64,000 nucleotides of DNA from Tachypleus tridentatus (lineage: Eukaryota; Arthropoda; Merostomata; Xiphosura; Limulidae), in assembly GCF_004210375.1 (NCBI RefSeq), contig NC_134837.1, positions 159,629,310 through 159,693,309 on the forward strand, in the 5' to 3' direction. Both the position numbers and the translations under genes were made by a program. A model generated the notes under the pieces. It did no database searches. It had not been told where the DNA came from and worked only from the letters and a program-made list of their open reading frames with translations. How positions within the stretch are numbered: position 1 is the first letter of the stretch; the number at the start of each line of letters is the position of its first letter. Below are positions 14,101 to 29,100 of this stretch, in pieces.

Positions 14101-17100
14101 TAAGTTAAAGGTTTAAAAAGTTACGTATGTTACGATTTGAGCAATATTATTTCAACAAGTATCTTGCAGGCTGACTGTACAGCACTAGAAAAATCACCAC
14201 AACTTTTTCTTCTATAATTTGTTTTAGCTCTCATAAATTTAAACTAATGAAAGGTTTGACTAATTTTGACTTGTAATGACCTAATCTCACACAACACAGC
14301 TTTGTCATAACTAAAAATTCATAATTTATTAATTATCGTTCTCTATATTTGACTAACTACCACGTAACAGAGAAACGTGATTTATGGTGTGTTTTTTTTC
14401 AGTATGAGAATACAAGTAATTTTCTTTTAATATATTCACTAAAAAGGATATTTGCATGGTTTTAGTTAAATAAAATAATATTTCTCCTGTCATATGTGAT
14501 GCAAATATCTAATACTTTAACAATGTCAGAAAATAGTATGTTTATGTTAAATTGTTGTCTATCCTTGAAGATTTTATTATCCTTATGTGTAGAAACATAT
14601 TTTATAAACTGTAATTTATAGAAGTTATTTCACTATGGATACTGCATTGTGTTTTTACGTCAGGAATACAAGGAAAACATAATAAAGTTTCTCAATTTCC
14701 CAGTGAGATCACTTGTTTGCCTGCCAGTTTTTCACCCAACAGAAAACAAAGTTGTGGTTTTAGCCTGTTTAGCAAGTAAAAATTTTAAAAGGTAAGTGCA
14801 TAGCTTATATGCAAGAAAATTTTAGCTATTTTCTATATGCTGGATAATATTTAAGCTCAAAGTCATATGTATATGTAAATTATTTTGATGTTTGAAAAAT
14901 TAATTAATTGGAATAATGAAAATCAGAGAAACTATATATATTCATGGTAATGTTTTACAACTATAGAAATATGAACTCTATATTATAATGTGAATAAACT
15001 TGGTGTGATTTTAAGTCGTTCTAAGTTCGATTTCTTCTGACTCCGGTATAGTTTATTAGTATTCATATCACAAGCTTTTCTATTGTAGTGTAGCGGCTTC
15101 GGTAATTAAATACTTTGAATCGTGCACATATGAGTGTGATCATTCATTAAAATAATAATACGATTAAGCTACTTAACAATGTTTCAATCTTGCGTGCAGG
15201 TTTTCAAAGAAAACTGAAGCCACAATACATGAATGTTTCTCGTCAGTTATTCCAATTTTCCTCAGAACTCACGAGTGTGAAGAAATAAGAAGGCTTAGGG
15301 AACAGTGCCAGGTCAGTAATATCGATGTCTTGAAACTCTCGTATGTGTGTTTGAGTGATATGCTGTTCTTTTCAAATACAACAACAGTAATGAAAAAGAT
15401 CGAGGCTATAAATTATAGCATACAAATCTCAACTGACATTTCCAGGAAATAGAAAACACTTTTGGTTGAACGTTCAAAGGTGAATAGCTAGATTAACAAT
15501 GACAGTTTATTTTAGCATTACTCTTGAGAGCTTAAGATATTAAATGTACTTTAACTGGACGATATGCTTAATAATTCAGATAAAACTAATTATCAATAAG
15601 TATTCTTATAACAAAAGACAGTTTATATAGAACTTTAAACACATTAATCAATGGTTTTAATACTTAAGTAAAGTTGTTGTTTTTTTTACTATTTAGTGAT
15701 ATTTGGAATTTAGAACCTAATTTAACATCTAGTATTACGTATGTATATTTCAACATTTAACTTACAATATGTTTCATTTACGAATTATACAAGGTCCAAT
15801 ATCTCTGTAGATGTTAAAACACAAATATTGTTACAAGTACCCTTGAATTATTAAATTAGTTAATAAGTTTGTTTCAAACCGTAGTGCCACCATGAGCTAT
15901 AATGTGGTTTCAAGAAGTTGTGATGAATTGATTTATTTGTTTAAAATTAAGCACGAAGCTACACAACGGGCTATCTGTGCTGTGCCCACTACGTGTATCG
16001 AAACCCGGTTTGTAGCACTGTCAGTCCGCAGACATACAGATGTGCCACTGGGGGCGTAATGGATTGGATGAATCATTCAAATCGCGTGATATTTCTGCAG
16101 CACTAGTAATTTCGAGAAGACGTAGAATACATATATAAATTTATAATTATTTTCAAGAAGGACTTGTTTTGCACACTGTTTACATCTATCTTTTCCTCTG
16201 TTTGTTTTCAGTCTCTACTGGCTGTTGCCAATAGCCGGTTTATCCACTTAGGTGAGTATATATGGTGCTTACGTTAACCAAAACCAGTACAGTTAATTCT
16301 TTGCATTCATTTTGCACGTTTTTATTAGCATTCGGTCTTTATCAAAGACTTAAAGAAAAAAACAACATTTAATTACAGACATTTCTCATAAGAAATTAAA
16401 AATTGAATTGCTGGAAATAACTTTATTCGTAAATATTCTCTAGCTTAAAATTAGTGATAACACAAATAAAAACTTTACCAAGTGACTCAGAAATACGTTC
16501 TCATATCATACACTACTAATTTGTGAAAAGCAACTATACCTGAAACGAAAGTGGAATATGCATCGTTTCTTTCATCTTGTTTCTATGATACATATTATAA
16601 ATCCGAAACTTCGTCAGTTTAGAAATGTCAGGCCACTGTTGTTCATAACTAGTTTTTATTAAATTACACACACATATATTTAAACTGAGAAACAGGATGT
16701 CTGTATCGTCATAATAATTCTTATTAAACACGTAACAGTTTACTATCTTCTCAGTAACTCAATAGTTTAAAATTGTTGAGGTTAATGACCCCATTTCTAT
16801 TTCATTACTTTATATAAGTTTGTTTGTTTTTTGAATTTCGCGCAAAGCTACTCGAGGGCTATCTGCGCTAGCCGTCCCTGATTTAGCAGTGAAAGACAAA
16901 AGGAAGGCAGCTAGCCATCACTACCCACCGACAACTCTTGGGTTACTCGTTTACCTACGAATAATGGGATTGAACGTCACATTACAACGCCCCCACGGCT
17001 GAAAGGACGAGCATGTTTGGTGCGACCGAGATTCGAATCCGCGACCCTAAGTTTACTGGCCATGTCGGGCCTTATATAAATTATTGAAATCAGTAAAAAT

Positions 17101-20100
17101 ACGAAAAAAAATGTTTTACACTGTCAGTTTTGTTTTAAAAATCATTATTTCAAACTGTATTTATTGTCACGAGCAGCTTTATAATGGAAGTGTTTCTTTT
17201 AATGGATTAAAGCTGCGAAATTTCAGCCCAAAGAAGCAGACCATCGGTCTGAGATGTTTAGGTGGATAGGGCGCTTAACTCGCAAACTATTAGTTACAAG
17301 TTCGAATTCTTTCAGCATATATTCGTCCTTTCAACTATGGATGCGTCATTGTATGACGGTTAATCCCACATTTCGTTAATAACGGAGTAGTTCGAGAGTT
17401 GATGGTGGATAGTGCTGATTAAATATTCTTTCTTTTAGTTAGTATATCCCTACCAAATTGATTTATAACTACTTAACATAAACTGACAATAAGTTACATA
17501 TAAATATACTCTTCAAAACAAGAAACGCAAAAGGGATATTTTTTTATTTTAAAGAGAAATATATGTAATAACGTTACAAGCTCAGAGTATGTGATGTTAC
17601 ACGTGTTAAGGCACTGATTGTCAGACCAAAATGACAATAAAAGTTGTGCACTTTAAAAACGGAGGAAAACATCGGATTTCTCGCCAAAACGCATTCGTGT
17701 CCAATAAATTTGTTTGAGAGATCTGCATGTTCCGCAAGTGCAACATGTGCAAAATCCCTATAAAAGTGACGAGTTCTCGGTTTCCATAGCTCAGTGTTAA
17801 GCCACCGACTCGCAATACAGTTACGCCAAGACTGACTGAAGCACAACGCAACAACGCCATTGGTCGCTTGGAAGTAGGTGAATCTCGATCAGATGTTGCC
17901 AGAGCTGTGAATGTCCACCCAAGCACCATCACAAGTCTATGGAATCGTCACCAACAACATGGATCAAATCGTGACCGTCCACGATCTGGCAGACCTCGTG
18001 TGACCACGCCCGCACAAGATCGCTACATCCGGTTACGTCACCTTCGGGATAGGACCACCACTGCGACGTCTACTGCCTCAACCATACCAGGACTGCGTAG
18101 GATTTCCGATCAGACCGTACGCAACCGTCTACGAGATGCAGGAATCCGACCTCAACATCCAGTCAGAGGCGTCATCCTCACCCAGCAACATCGTCAAGCA
18201 CGGCTGCAGTGGACTCGGGCACATCGGGTATGGCCTCATCGACAATGAAGGCATGTTTGGTTTAGCGATGAATTACGTTTTATGCTTCGTAGGCAGGATG
18301 GAAGGACCCGTGTTTACCGTCGCCGAGGTGAACGTTTTGCAGCAAATTGTGTGCAGGAAGTTGACAGATTTGGTGGTGGCAGCGTCATGATGTGGGGTGC
18401 CATCGCTTACAATGCCAGAACAGACCTTTTGCACATTCGAGGGAATCTTACGGCTCAATGATACGTCGACGAGCTTCTTAGGCCCCATGTGCAACCCATC
18501 ATGGTGAACGTCAACGACGTTTTTTAACATGACAACGCCCGTCCTCACACAACCGACTCACCACTGTCTTCTTGAGACACCACAACATCAACGTTCTTCC
18601 CTGGCCCTCCAGATCACCAGATTTAAACCCCATCGAACATCTTTGGGACGAGTTGGACCGACGTCTGCGACAGCGACAACCTCAACCGCAGACTCTACCT
18701 CAGCTTGCAGCAGCTTTACAGGCTGAGTGGACAACCATTCCACAGGATGTGATTTGTCACATCATCGCTTTCATGGGCAGGAGATGCCAAGCAGTTATTG
18801 ATGCTCACGGGGAACATACTCGTTATTGACGTTGAGTGACGTTAAACTTCACCTAGTGAGCGTGGACTTCGCCTTTGCAGACTTTGGATGTTCAGCAGTG
18901 AATGTGCAAAGTTTCACACATATCATACAGAACTACTCGGAATAAACTTGTTAACAATTTGTCTCAAATTTTGCCTTTTGCGTTTCTTTTTTTGAAGAGT
19001 ATAAAAGTTATATGAATAAGATCTTATAGAAATAAAAATTTGTAACTGAGAATTACGATTTTCATGTTTTTTTTTGTAAACAGTCTATTCACTATTCGTT
19101 GGTAAAAGAGTAGCTCAAGAGTTGGCGGTGGGTAATGATGACTAGCTGCCTTCCCTCTAGTCTTACACTGCTAAATTAGGGATGGCTCGGTGCAGTGGGC
19201 TAACAACCTGCTCACTTAAATACTTGTTGAAGAATCCGCAAGCGATTGCGGCCCTATGTTCCTAGATGGAATCTAATGGTGATAACTAACTAACTAACTA
19301 CCGAGAATAATTTTCAATTTTTGTTAAGCGTACATAGCCTGAGAATGAGCAGCTCCAATGGAATTTATGTTGCACATTAAATTGTGTAAAAGAAGCGTTT
19401 TGTTTTCTATAAGGTTGATCACTGGTTATGATTTAATTCACCCAGTGGGATCTTTATATTTTAACACTGAGATATGATTCAAAGCTTAGAAAAGAAACGA
19501 TCGAATAAATTACTGTGATACCATAAGTAGGAAACTTCACACTAACTAAAAAAAAAATTCTGATACGATTATTAGTAGATATTACATTTTATAATGTAAA
19601 CAAAATAGCTTTAAAATATTGTTTTAAAAAATAACATATCAGTAATCTTGTTACTATTAAGTAATATACGTTAGAATATATATTGTTTATAAATTATTTT
19701 ATACTTTGATTTTCGTTATTCGTTGCAATCGTGTTTGTTCCTTTAACGGAGAAAATTGGTTATATAGAAATTAACACACGTAGTCAAACTATGCATAAAA
19801 ATGTCCATCATGTCTCAGAGTCCATATCATTAAGTTTGTATTTTATGTCTTATTGCTGTATGCGTGTATTCTAGAAAAAAATTGTTTCTTCTTATATGCG
19901 TTTTTCTTTCAAAGCAAAAATTCTTTTCAAACTACTAAGCATGAGCAATTACTACATTGAAAGTCAAAATTCTAAGTTTATCTACTTCATATATAAATAT
20001 CTCCAGTTCTGAAAATACGTAGTATCCTAATGTAACAGGTCGATACTTTAGCATGGAAGAGAATTAACGAAAGCTTTATTCATTTAGTTTCAGGTTACAT

Positions 20101-23100
20101 TTTGGAAGTATAATGTTACGCGTTCATAACAGAATTCAATTTATCGAGCTTGTTTAAAGTAATTTTTGGCTTTATGGGGATATTATTGAAGGTGACGGTA
20201 ACTAAACGTATATCACCAAATAAGTTACAATGAAATTTTGAATCTCATTACAATCTCCTCTTAAATTTACTTTCTTTGTAGGTGACGTAACAGTCCTTTT
20301 GAAAGAAGTCATGGCTGAGGTTAAGAATCTTACCAAAGCTGAAAGGTATGTTCATACATGTGTTTATGTAATCATATAAGTTTAAGTCTGTTTTATCTTT
20401 CAGAATTTAGAATTTGTAACGAAAAATTATACTGGAGAGAAGTACAGTTACCAGATGTAAAGTAGTTGACAACAACTTGACTATCTCTAATTCAATATAT
20501 TTATATGACGTATTCTTTTGTGAAATCTTCAATTCTGGAACGAATAGATACATGTTAATACAGCCATGTTTTAATCCTATTACCATGTATTATTGTACCT
20601 ATATAAGAAATTTAGTGAAACTAAATCAGTGTTATTTAAAACTTACCTAAATATGGAAAGAAATGAAAAGGAACATGGAGAAACTGCTGACATAGCCATC
20701 TATTAGGAGTGATTATAACGAGCTAAAAACGTTAGCACTATTTTACTATGAGAGTTTACTTGTTAATAAAAACGGATAAAGTATAATTTTTTATAACTAA
20801 CGAATACGTTCCCGGACCTAGGTGTTCTCTCTTTCTTCTGAATAAGGAACAAAATGAATTAGTAGCCAAAGTGTTCGATGGACAGTTAGCAAAGGATGAA
20901 ACAAAGGTAACATTTATTTGTAACATCTGGTTTTAATGTTCGTGATTTTATTTTGATTGACGCTCTAGAACACCCTGAGTTTCTAATGCGTCGGTTTGCA
21001 AGCTCAATATAGATTGATATAACCGAACGTTCTATATCAATTACAAAGTACCTTTTCACAGTTCTCAGATTAAATTATGTAAAAAAAGCGTTTGCTCTAT
21101 GAGGCTGATCACAGGTTATGATTTAATTCGCCCAGTGGGATCTTTATATCTTAGCACTGAAATATAGTTCAATACTTAAAAATAAGTTATCAAATAAATT
21201 ACTGTGATACCATAAGTAGGAAATATATCTTACTTTTCTTTACTTGACGTATTAGTAATACAGGATGGTTGATGGAAGAGGTATAAATGTACTTATTTTT
21301 AACTACTATAAACACTTTTAGGACGATGACCCTGAAGAAAGTTACTTGCAGTTCACTCACAGATATTCCATCTTTATTAACATGGGGTTTTATCCCCTTA
21401 ATTAAGTTGTTTATAAGAATACCGCATGCTTTTGTTGTTACATATTGCCATAATCTTGAAATGAGTATTCTTTACTTGTACGTTGGAAATTCTCCTGACA
21501 TGATTTCTATGCTTGAGTTGTTACTAAGTAAATTTATGTTTCCGAGCTCTTATATCTAGCCTTCTAGTAGTAGACCCTATATATATATATATCTGTTTTG
21601 GAATTTCGCACAAAGCTACTCGAGGGCTATCTGTGCTAGCCGTCCCAAATTTAGCAGTGTAAGACTAGAGGGAAGGCAGCTAGTCATCACCACCCACCGC
21701 CAACTCTTGGGCTACTCTTTTACTAACGAAAAGTGGGATTGACCGTTACATTATAACGCCCCCACGGCTGGGAGGGCGAGCATGTTTGGCGCGACTCGGG
21801 CGCGAACCCGCGACCCTCAGATGACGAAGCGCACGCCTTAACGCGCTAGGCCATGCCAGGCCTCGTATATATATCATTACAACTAAGACAAGTAAATTTA
21901 TAAACAACGTTAGATGTCGTTGTTGTTGTTTATTGGGTGCTTTTTACAGGAATCGTATTTCTAAGTTAAAATTAAATTAAATCTACTTTCATGTTTGAGA
22001 ACAGTTCCCAGGTCTATTTGATTATGTAGTTTTTTTTATTACTAAAATCCAAGTTTTCCAGTGAAAGGCAGAACCACTGACATCGATAGTTTTGACCATA
22101 ATCTGTTTTATCGATGTTTGAAATACGAAATACATGCTTATAAGCTTTTCTATTCCATAAATAGGAACAATATTCTTTTTCAAGGAACATTTATTATTCT
22201 TCAGTATCTTTTATAGGAAAATATTCATAAATGCTTGTGATTTTATGAGTTCAAGGATCTATAATTTCACAATATTATATTTGTATTTTGTTTTCGAATT
22301 TCGCGCAAAGCTACACAGGAACTATCTGCACTAGCCGTCACTATTTAGCAGTACAAGGCTAGAGGGAATGCAGCTAGTTTTTACCATCCACTGCGAACTC
22401 TTGGGCTACTTTTTACCAACGAATAGTGGGATTGACCGTAACATTATAACGCCTTACGGCTGAAAGGGCGAGCATGTTTGGTGCGACAGTGATTCGAGTC
22501 CGCAACCCTCAGGGCCTTAACCATCTGGCCATGCCAGACCATATTTGTATTTATTTAGGATAAAACTTACAATACCAAAATATAGCCCTGTAAGATTTTT
22601 TTTATTAAAGATTCACAGTTCTAATGTTTCCTTTTTGTTATGGACTAAACCAACGGAGAAAGCAACTTTTTATTTTATTCGTGTTCTACCGTGAACTTAT
22701 CATTATGTATGCTATTCTGATATTCAACGATCTGAAACACATGATTCCGGCCCAGCATAGCCTGGTGGTTAAGATATTCGACTCATAATCCGAAGGTCGC
22801 GGGTTCGAATCACCGTCGCACCAAACATGCTCCCTCTTTCAGCAATGGGGTCGTTATAAAGTTACGGTCAATCCCACTCTTCGTTGGTAAAAAAATAGCC
22901 CAAGAGTTGTTGGTGGGTGGAGATGACTAACTGCCTTTCCTCTAGTCTTACACTGCTAAATTAATCCTGTGGGTTCCGGATTAGCTTTATCGTTGGCTAA
23001 TTCTGTTTCGTGTTACCACAAAAAAACAACAACAATGATTTAAGGAGAGTACAGAGAGTTTGAAACCTACACACTATAGAAATCACATTTGTTGATAAGG

Positions 23101-26100
23101 AAATAATTACGTAATCTGTTCCTTAAAGTCTGACTTCAAGCAAACGGAGGGGTTGTTGTTTTCTGAAACCTGAAAATGGTTTAAATTTATTTTGTTTGGA
23201 ATTTAAAGACAATATTTCTGCACAAAAAAAAAACATCTATGGTCGTTGGTGAATTTGCGTGTTGTCGTTGTGATACTAACTATATAAGATCTAGAAATAA
23301 GAGGAGTAGAACGAACAAATCTGATCACTTAAAACAAATCGTGCATGAAATAACGCCTTACGTAACTGAAAAGTAACAGTAAAAAAAATTTTCATTTCAT
23401 GGTTATGGCAAAAAAGTAAAAACTAAAGGAGGATTCTTATTAAAGAAACTTCGGTGCAGTTAAGCAGCCAAAGCTCCAACTTCACAAATTTGAATCAGTT
23501 ATGGAACTATTAAAAATCGTGATGTATGTGTTCAAAGTGTTTTAGCTCGCTTGCATCTTAATGCTTTCAATACCAGATAAATCGTTTAATGTTTTTAAAA
23601 CAAAATACCTTGGTAGTTGTGTAATTCACCTGTATTTTCAATCGTAGATAGCATCTGAGTTACGAATTCCTGCAAACCAAGATATTGCTGGTCACGTGGC
23701 GACTACTGGTAGGTTTCAGATCATCTCCAAGTTCTGAAATTTATATCCGTTAAGGGTAGCAAATGTACGATGTTGTGTAATATGTTCGTGGGGAAAAGTT
23801 TTTTTTTTCTCATTACGAAAAAAACTAAATGACAAATTCTGACATCTTTGTATTACATTCTATCATATGTTTATTTATATATATAATAGAAAGAGAGATT
23901 TTTAATTAAGGCTAAATACGAAGGAATCCAGACGATCAGGTCAGGGTTTACAGGAGTTCTTGGGAATGGCATAATACAATTCTGCTACGTAGTGATTTTC
24001 ATTTCGTTATAAATTGTCAATTTACTAAGAAATATACGACCTTAGCTTCAAATCTGTTTGAAGTGTCAGTGTTTTAGATACGATACTGTTAATGAGATAC
24101 TAATCTGCATAAATGCAAACTAGTAATAATAAGTAATTCCCTACCTAAAGTGGCATGTTCTTTTTAAATATTGGAGAAGCACGTGGAATCTTATATAAAA
24201 CAAGTTAATGGTTCGAATTGCAAACATTACTACTACTATTTTTTTCCGTTTGGTTCAGTGTCCTTATAACACTATACTATAAATGTTTTTTAACACACTT
24301 TACACTAACGTTATAACAATCGATATGCTTGATAAGTTTTACCTTGTTATTTTAGGACAGCTATTGAATATTCACGACGCCTTTGATCACCCTTTTTTTA
24401 ATAGAAAGATGGACGAGATTACTGACTTTAAAACAAGGTACGTTATCTCAAACCAGTGATATTGTCATATTTATAAATCATACTGATAACCAAAACACTA
24501 TGACGTCCAGATATATTGGTAGTTGTATCTTTCTCCTATACTAATTGTATTGTTTGTTCTAAATATCCTGGAAGTCTTAATATTTAAAGGAAAATACTTA
24601 TTACATTCTTTGTAATAATGTGGTATTCGCATATAAACTATTATTTTCGCAAGTATCAGATAGGTTTGCTTAATAACAGGAGGAATGAACAGGAAAAAGT
24701 GAAAAAGAAATTTTTTAACACAAGAAAAAAATAACAGCGAGCGAAATTACGTAATCAAGTAAACTATCACCTTTACTATAACAGTGAATAGACCAGTAGT
24801 TTCTAACTCTTAACATAGAACTCTGTTAAACTATCAACGTGAAAATTAAATAAAATTGTTATAGATCAAAGTTTCGACCTTCCAAGAAGCCACGCGAATG
24901 GTCACTTTCACAGCATTTGTCAATTGGAAATGTAAACATTCATACACTCAGTCAGAGAAAGAAATCATCTGCATTTTTACGGGCAAACCAGGTGTTATCT
25001 GATATGGTTTGTTTTGAATGTTGCACAAAGCTACGCAACAGCTATCTGCGCTAGCCATCCCTAATTTAGCAGTATAAGACTAGAAGGAAGGCAGCTAGTC
25101 ATCATCACCCACCCTCAACTCTTAGGCTACTCTTTTACCAACGAATAGTTGGATTGACCGTCACATAATAACACTCCCACGGCTGAAAGGGTGAGCATGT
25201 TCAGTGCAATGGGGATTTGAACCCGCGACATTCAGATTACGAGTCGAACGCCTTAACCCACCTGGCCATGCCGAGACTATCTGATATAAGAGTAACAAAG
25301 ACACAAAGGCAACTAAAACTTAGAAATTTCAGTAGTTTTTATGGCTCACGTGTTTTATGCCAAAAGGTATATAATTATGAATGAAGAAGTACATTTAACG
25401 ACATATACTAAAAATAATTTAAGATGAAAAAACATTTTAACTATCACATTAAAATACAAGTTAATAGCCAATACCATAGTATACGTAAACAAAGAAAAAA
25501 ACCATTATTAAAACATATTCAATTAAAATGAAACGTTACTTGGAAAACTTAATAGCAACAATATCTTACTATTCAATACAACATAATAAAAATCAAACAC
25601 ATTAACACTAATACAATATAAAAATATTCTTTAACAATGATTACAAGTTAATGATACCCTTTAATGAAGAGACATGAAATACCCTTTCACAAAAATTTTA
25701 TAATAGTAATAAACTTTAACACAGAAAAACAATATACAAGTACACAATTATAAATATTCAAAACATTTTAGGAAAAAAGAACACATTTAAAAGAAACTTT
25801 CACAATGATTTCCAACCCCATTCTAAAGATTACACCAATATATTTTAACGAATACACGTTACAAGTTTTATAGTATACAATATAGAACCGACCCTTTGAA
25901 TTGAGAGGAAAAAACACAGGAATCCAAACACCAAATATACACACGAATATCCCAGAAGACTTAACATATACATAATGCTACTAAATCAAAGTATGTAAAT
26001 ACATAAATGATTCCGCCGCCTGTAGTTTCGCAGCAAAGAATGATACCTGAGGGTTACAAAATTATTACGTGATATAAACATTATGCTGACACCTTAAGGT

Positions 26101-29100
26101 TGCATAGCTGTTGTGAAATAGGCACAGATGGGTGATGAAGTCCAAGAACTCATATCAGATGGCGCGGCTGTCTTAGGGACGGGTCACACCAGACTGCGTT
26201 GGCACAAAGAGTGTGTATATAGTTCGCGAACAAACCAGTAGATGGTGTTGTAAATCAACGAGTCTCAGTGTATTGTCAATTTTTAGTAACAACCAAAGTC
26301 ATAAAATAAATAATTTATCTAATTTGTATAAAATTATGTTTGCATTTGTCAGTACTAAAAACATTATCACAATTTCATTTTCACATTATAAGTAAATCAT
26401 TAAATTTGCGATACTGTGTTCTCAAGACGATTGATATGGGTGTTAAAACTTTCATTAAAATAAAGTTACAGAGCAACGTTTCGACCTGAAGATGATCTAT
26501 TCATCGGTAAAAGAGTAACCCAAGAGCTTGCGGTGGGTGGTGATGACTAGCTGCCTTCCCTCTAGTCTTACATTGCTAAATTAGGGACGGCTAGCGCAGA
26601 TAGCCCTTGAGTAGCTTTGTGAGAAATTCAAAAACAAACAAAACAATAAAAAACAAACAAACAATAATATATGCCCTCAAGTGCCACAGTGGTATAACAG
26701 CAGACGTATAGTGCTATAAACCGGGTTTTGATGCCCGTGGTGGGCAGAATACAGATAGTTCTATGTTTATTTTTATGCTTAATAACAAACAACAACATTA
26801 TTATTTCACAAAATGTTTAAACAGTGATAATATAATTATGCATAGAACAAATACTTAATACCTTACAAATCTCCTCAAATAGTTTGGCTAAATACAAGAA
26901 AAATAAAGGATAATAATAATAATGGCTAAATACAATGGTTAGAACTTCAAAAGGGTGCTACATACCGTTGTAAGACAAATAATTAGAAATAGAAAATAGA
27001 CGTGCAGAATATGCAACACATAGGAGGGATACCGTTAGTTCTTTTGATGATGAAGCTTCAGTGCCCAATATCCAGTGTCTTCTTAATCTGTGAAGTGACA
27101 TGAAAGCTGACCATTAGCTGGGCTGTTTTGGTGGTGTCTTTAGCCAAGCTTGCATCTCTCATTAAGCAAGGGAAGATTTTTCAGGAACACTTAGCAACAA
27201 TGGTAAGAAAAAATTTCTTACTATTTCAAGTACAATCTGGCCAAATGCATTCAGACAAACGTCCAAATTCCAATGTAAGGATGGGTGAATTTCAATGAAA
27301 TTAAAACAAGGCCTTACACATGTGAGTTGACTCATGAGAGCTAGCACTAATCGTTCCTTTCATTCGCTAGCTTTCGTTGTTTTTGTCCTTAGGAAATGTT
27401 TTTTGCGTTTACAAGTTGTGTACTAGTTTTTATCATAAAATATAAAGTTTCTATCATATGATTGCTACTTTGTGCTTTAACCTAGTATACTTACAGTCCG
27501 CATTTTCAAGCATCTTCTAGCAAAACAATGTTAAGAAAATATTCAGTAAAACTATTTGCTTATAAAAAATTCAGTCTGCATGATGAAAATCTCCTTATCA
27601 CAATCAAATCAACATTTTGTAGATTTTACATGGATATATTTGTTATGATATTTAAGCCTGAGTCTGTAAATTTGATTTAAGTTGCATTTACTCATGAATA
27701 TTTCAACTCGGATAGTTGAAATATCTTCTGCATTTCTCGTTTTGGAAAATTTTAATGTATAATTCTCAACCATAGTATCAGCATCATGGCTATATTTATC
27801 TCTTTCATGATAACTCGCTATCTACCAAATATTTTAACATCAAAACTGAAACATTCTATAACTGTTACGCTTCATTTCCGAAAATACTTTCCAGGCTGTT
27901 ATCAGTTATAAACTCGTTATTATCAATTCTTAAGGGCAAGATCAAATCTTTTGTCACCATACCCTTGGCATTTATTGTTTTGTTCTTCGTGTAACTGAGT
28001 CATTTGCATTATAAGACAACCGCAAGTAACTCTATGTAATGTTCATTTGTGCACATTTTGCATACCCATACATCTATTTGTATACTTATATTACTCTATA
28101 CATATACTGTCTTCATTCTTATTAAATACTCTAGTAGTTTATAACAAATCACTTCTAACTACCACATAAACCATTGCAGTAATGCTAGGGTTACTTTCCG
28201 AAGCTACAGTATTTAATGATGGTTGTATTAAATAGGTATTTTCCATTTACTTTAGGCATAAGCAATTGTAAAATAACATCTTCTGCCCCGGAACAAGAAA
28301 ACGTAAAAAATTTATTGCATAGTGTAATTTGGGATCTGTCAAACTCCATACATTTGATTTTTAGGCTTCACAAAATACTCAGCTATAAAATTAAGCTTTC
28401 TTATCCACAAATGTAATTAGCCATGGTTATAGTTCGTATTATCAATATTGTAACTCAACACACATTCAGAGAAAACACTTCTTGCATCTTTAAGATTTGA
28501 TGTACTTACGAGATAAAAGATAACTCTTACAGTATATCAAATTCTAAACACAAAATGTAGTTTACCTGACATTCTAAAATAATACCTGATAACTCAGAAA
28601 GCAAGATCGCGAGAACTTTTCTGCTGAGTTTTTTTTAAATTTCTACTGACCATCCTCCTCTACACAAACTGTTAATGTACGAGGTGTTATGTCTATTTAC
28701 TTCAACTGTCTTAATTTCTGTTGATATAAAAACGTAATTCACTCAGCCAGTGAAAGACGCAATCATATTTTTTGATCTATAAAAAATATATATCCGAGAA
28801 TCGCGGGTTCGAATCTCCGTCACACCAAACATACTCGCCCTTTCAGCCGTGGGGGCATTACACTGTAACAATCAATCCCACTATTCGTTGGTAAAGAGTA
28901 GCCCTAGATTTGGTGGTGGGTGGTGGTGACTAGCTGTATTACCTCTAGTCTTACACTGCTAAATTAAGGACAGCTAACTCAGATAGCCCACATGTAGCTT
29001 TGCGCAAAATTCAAATCAAACCAAACCATTAGCAGCGCGTTTTCTTATTTGTTTGTTTAGGCTATCTGTGCTATGCTCACCACAGGTATCGAAACCAGGT

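Noticed and set aside
14161-14220. Acceptor TATCTTGCAG followed by an open stretch as the missing GAF-A exon
   Set aside because: There is no usable donor before the TAA at about 14215, and the phase does not fit.
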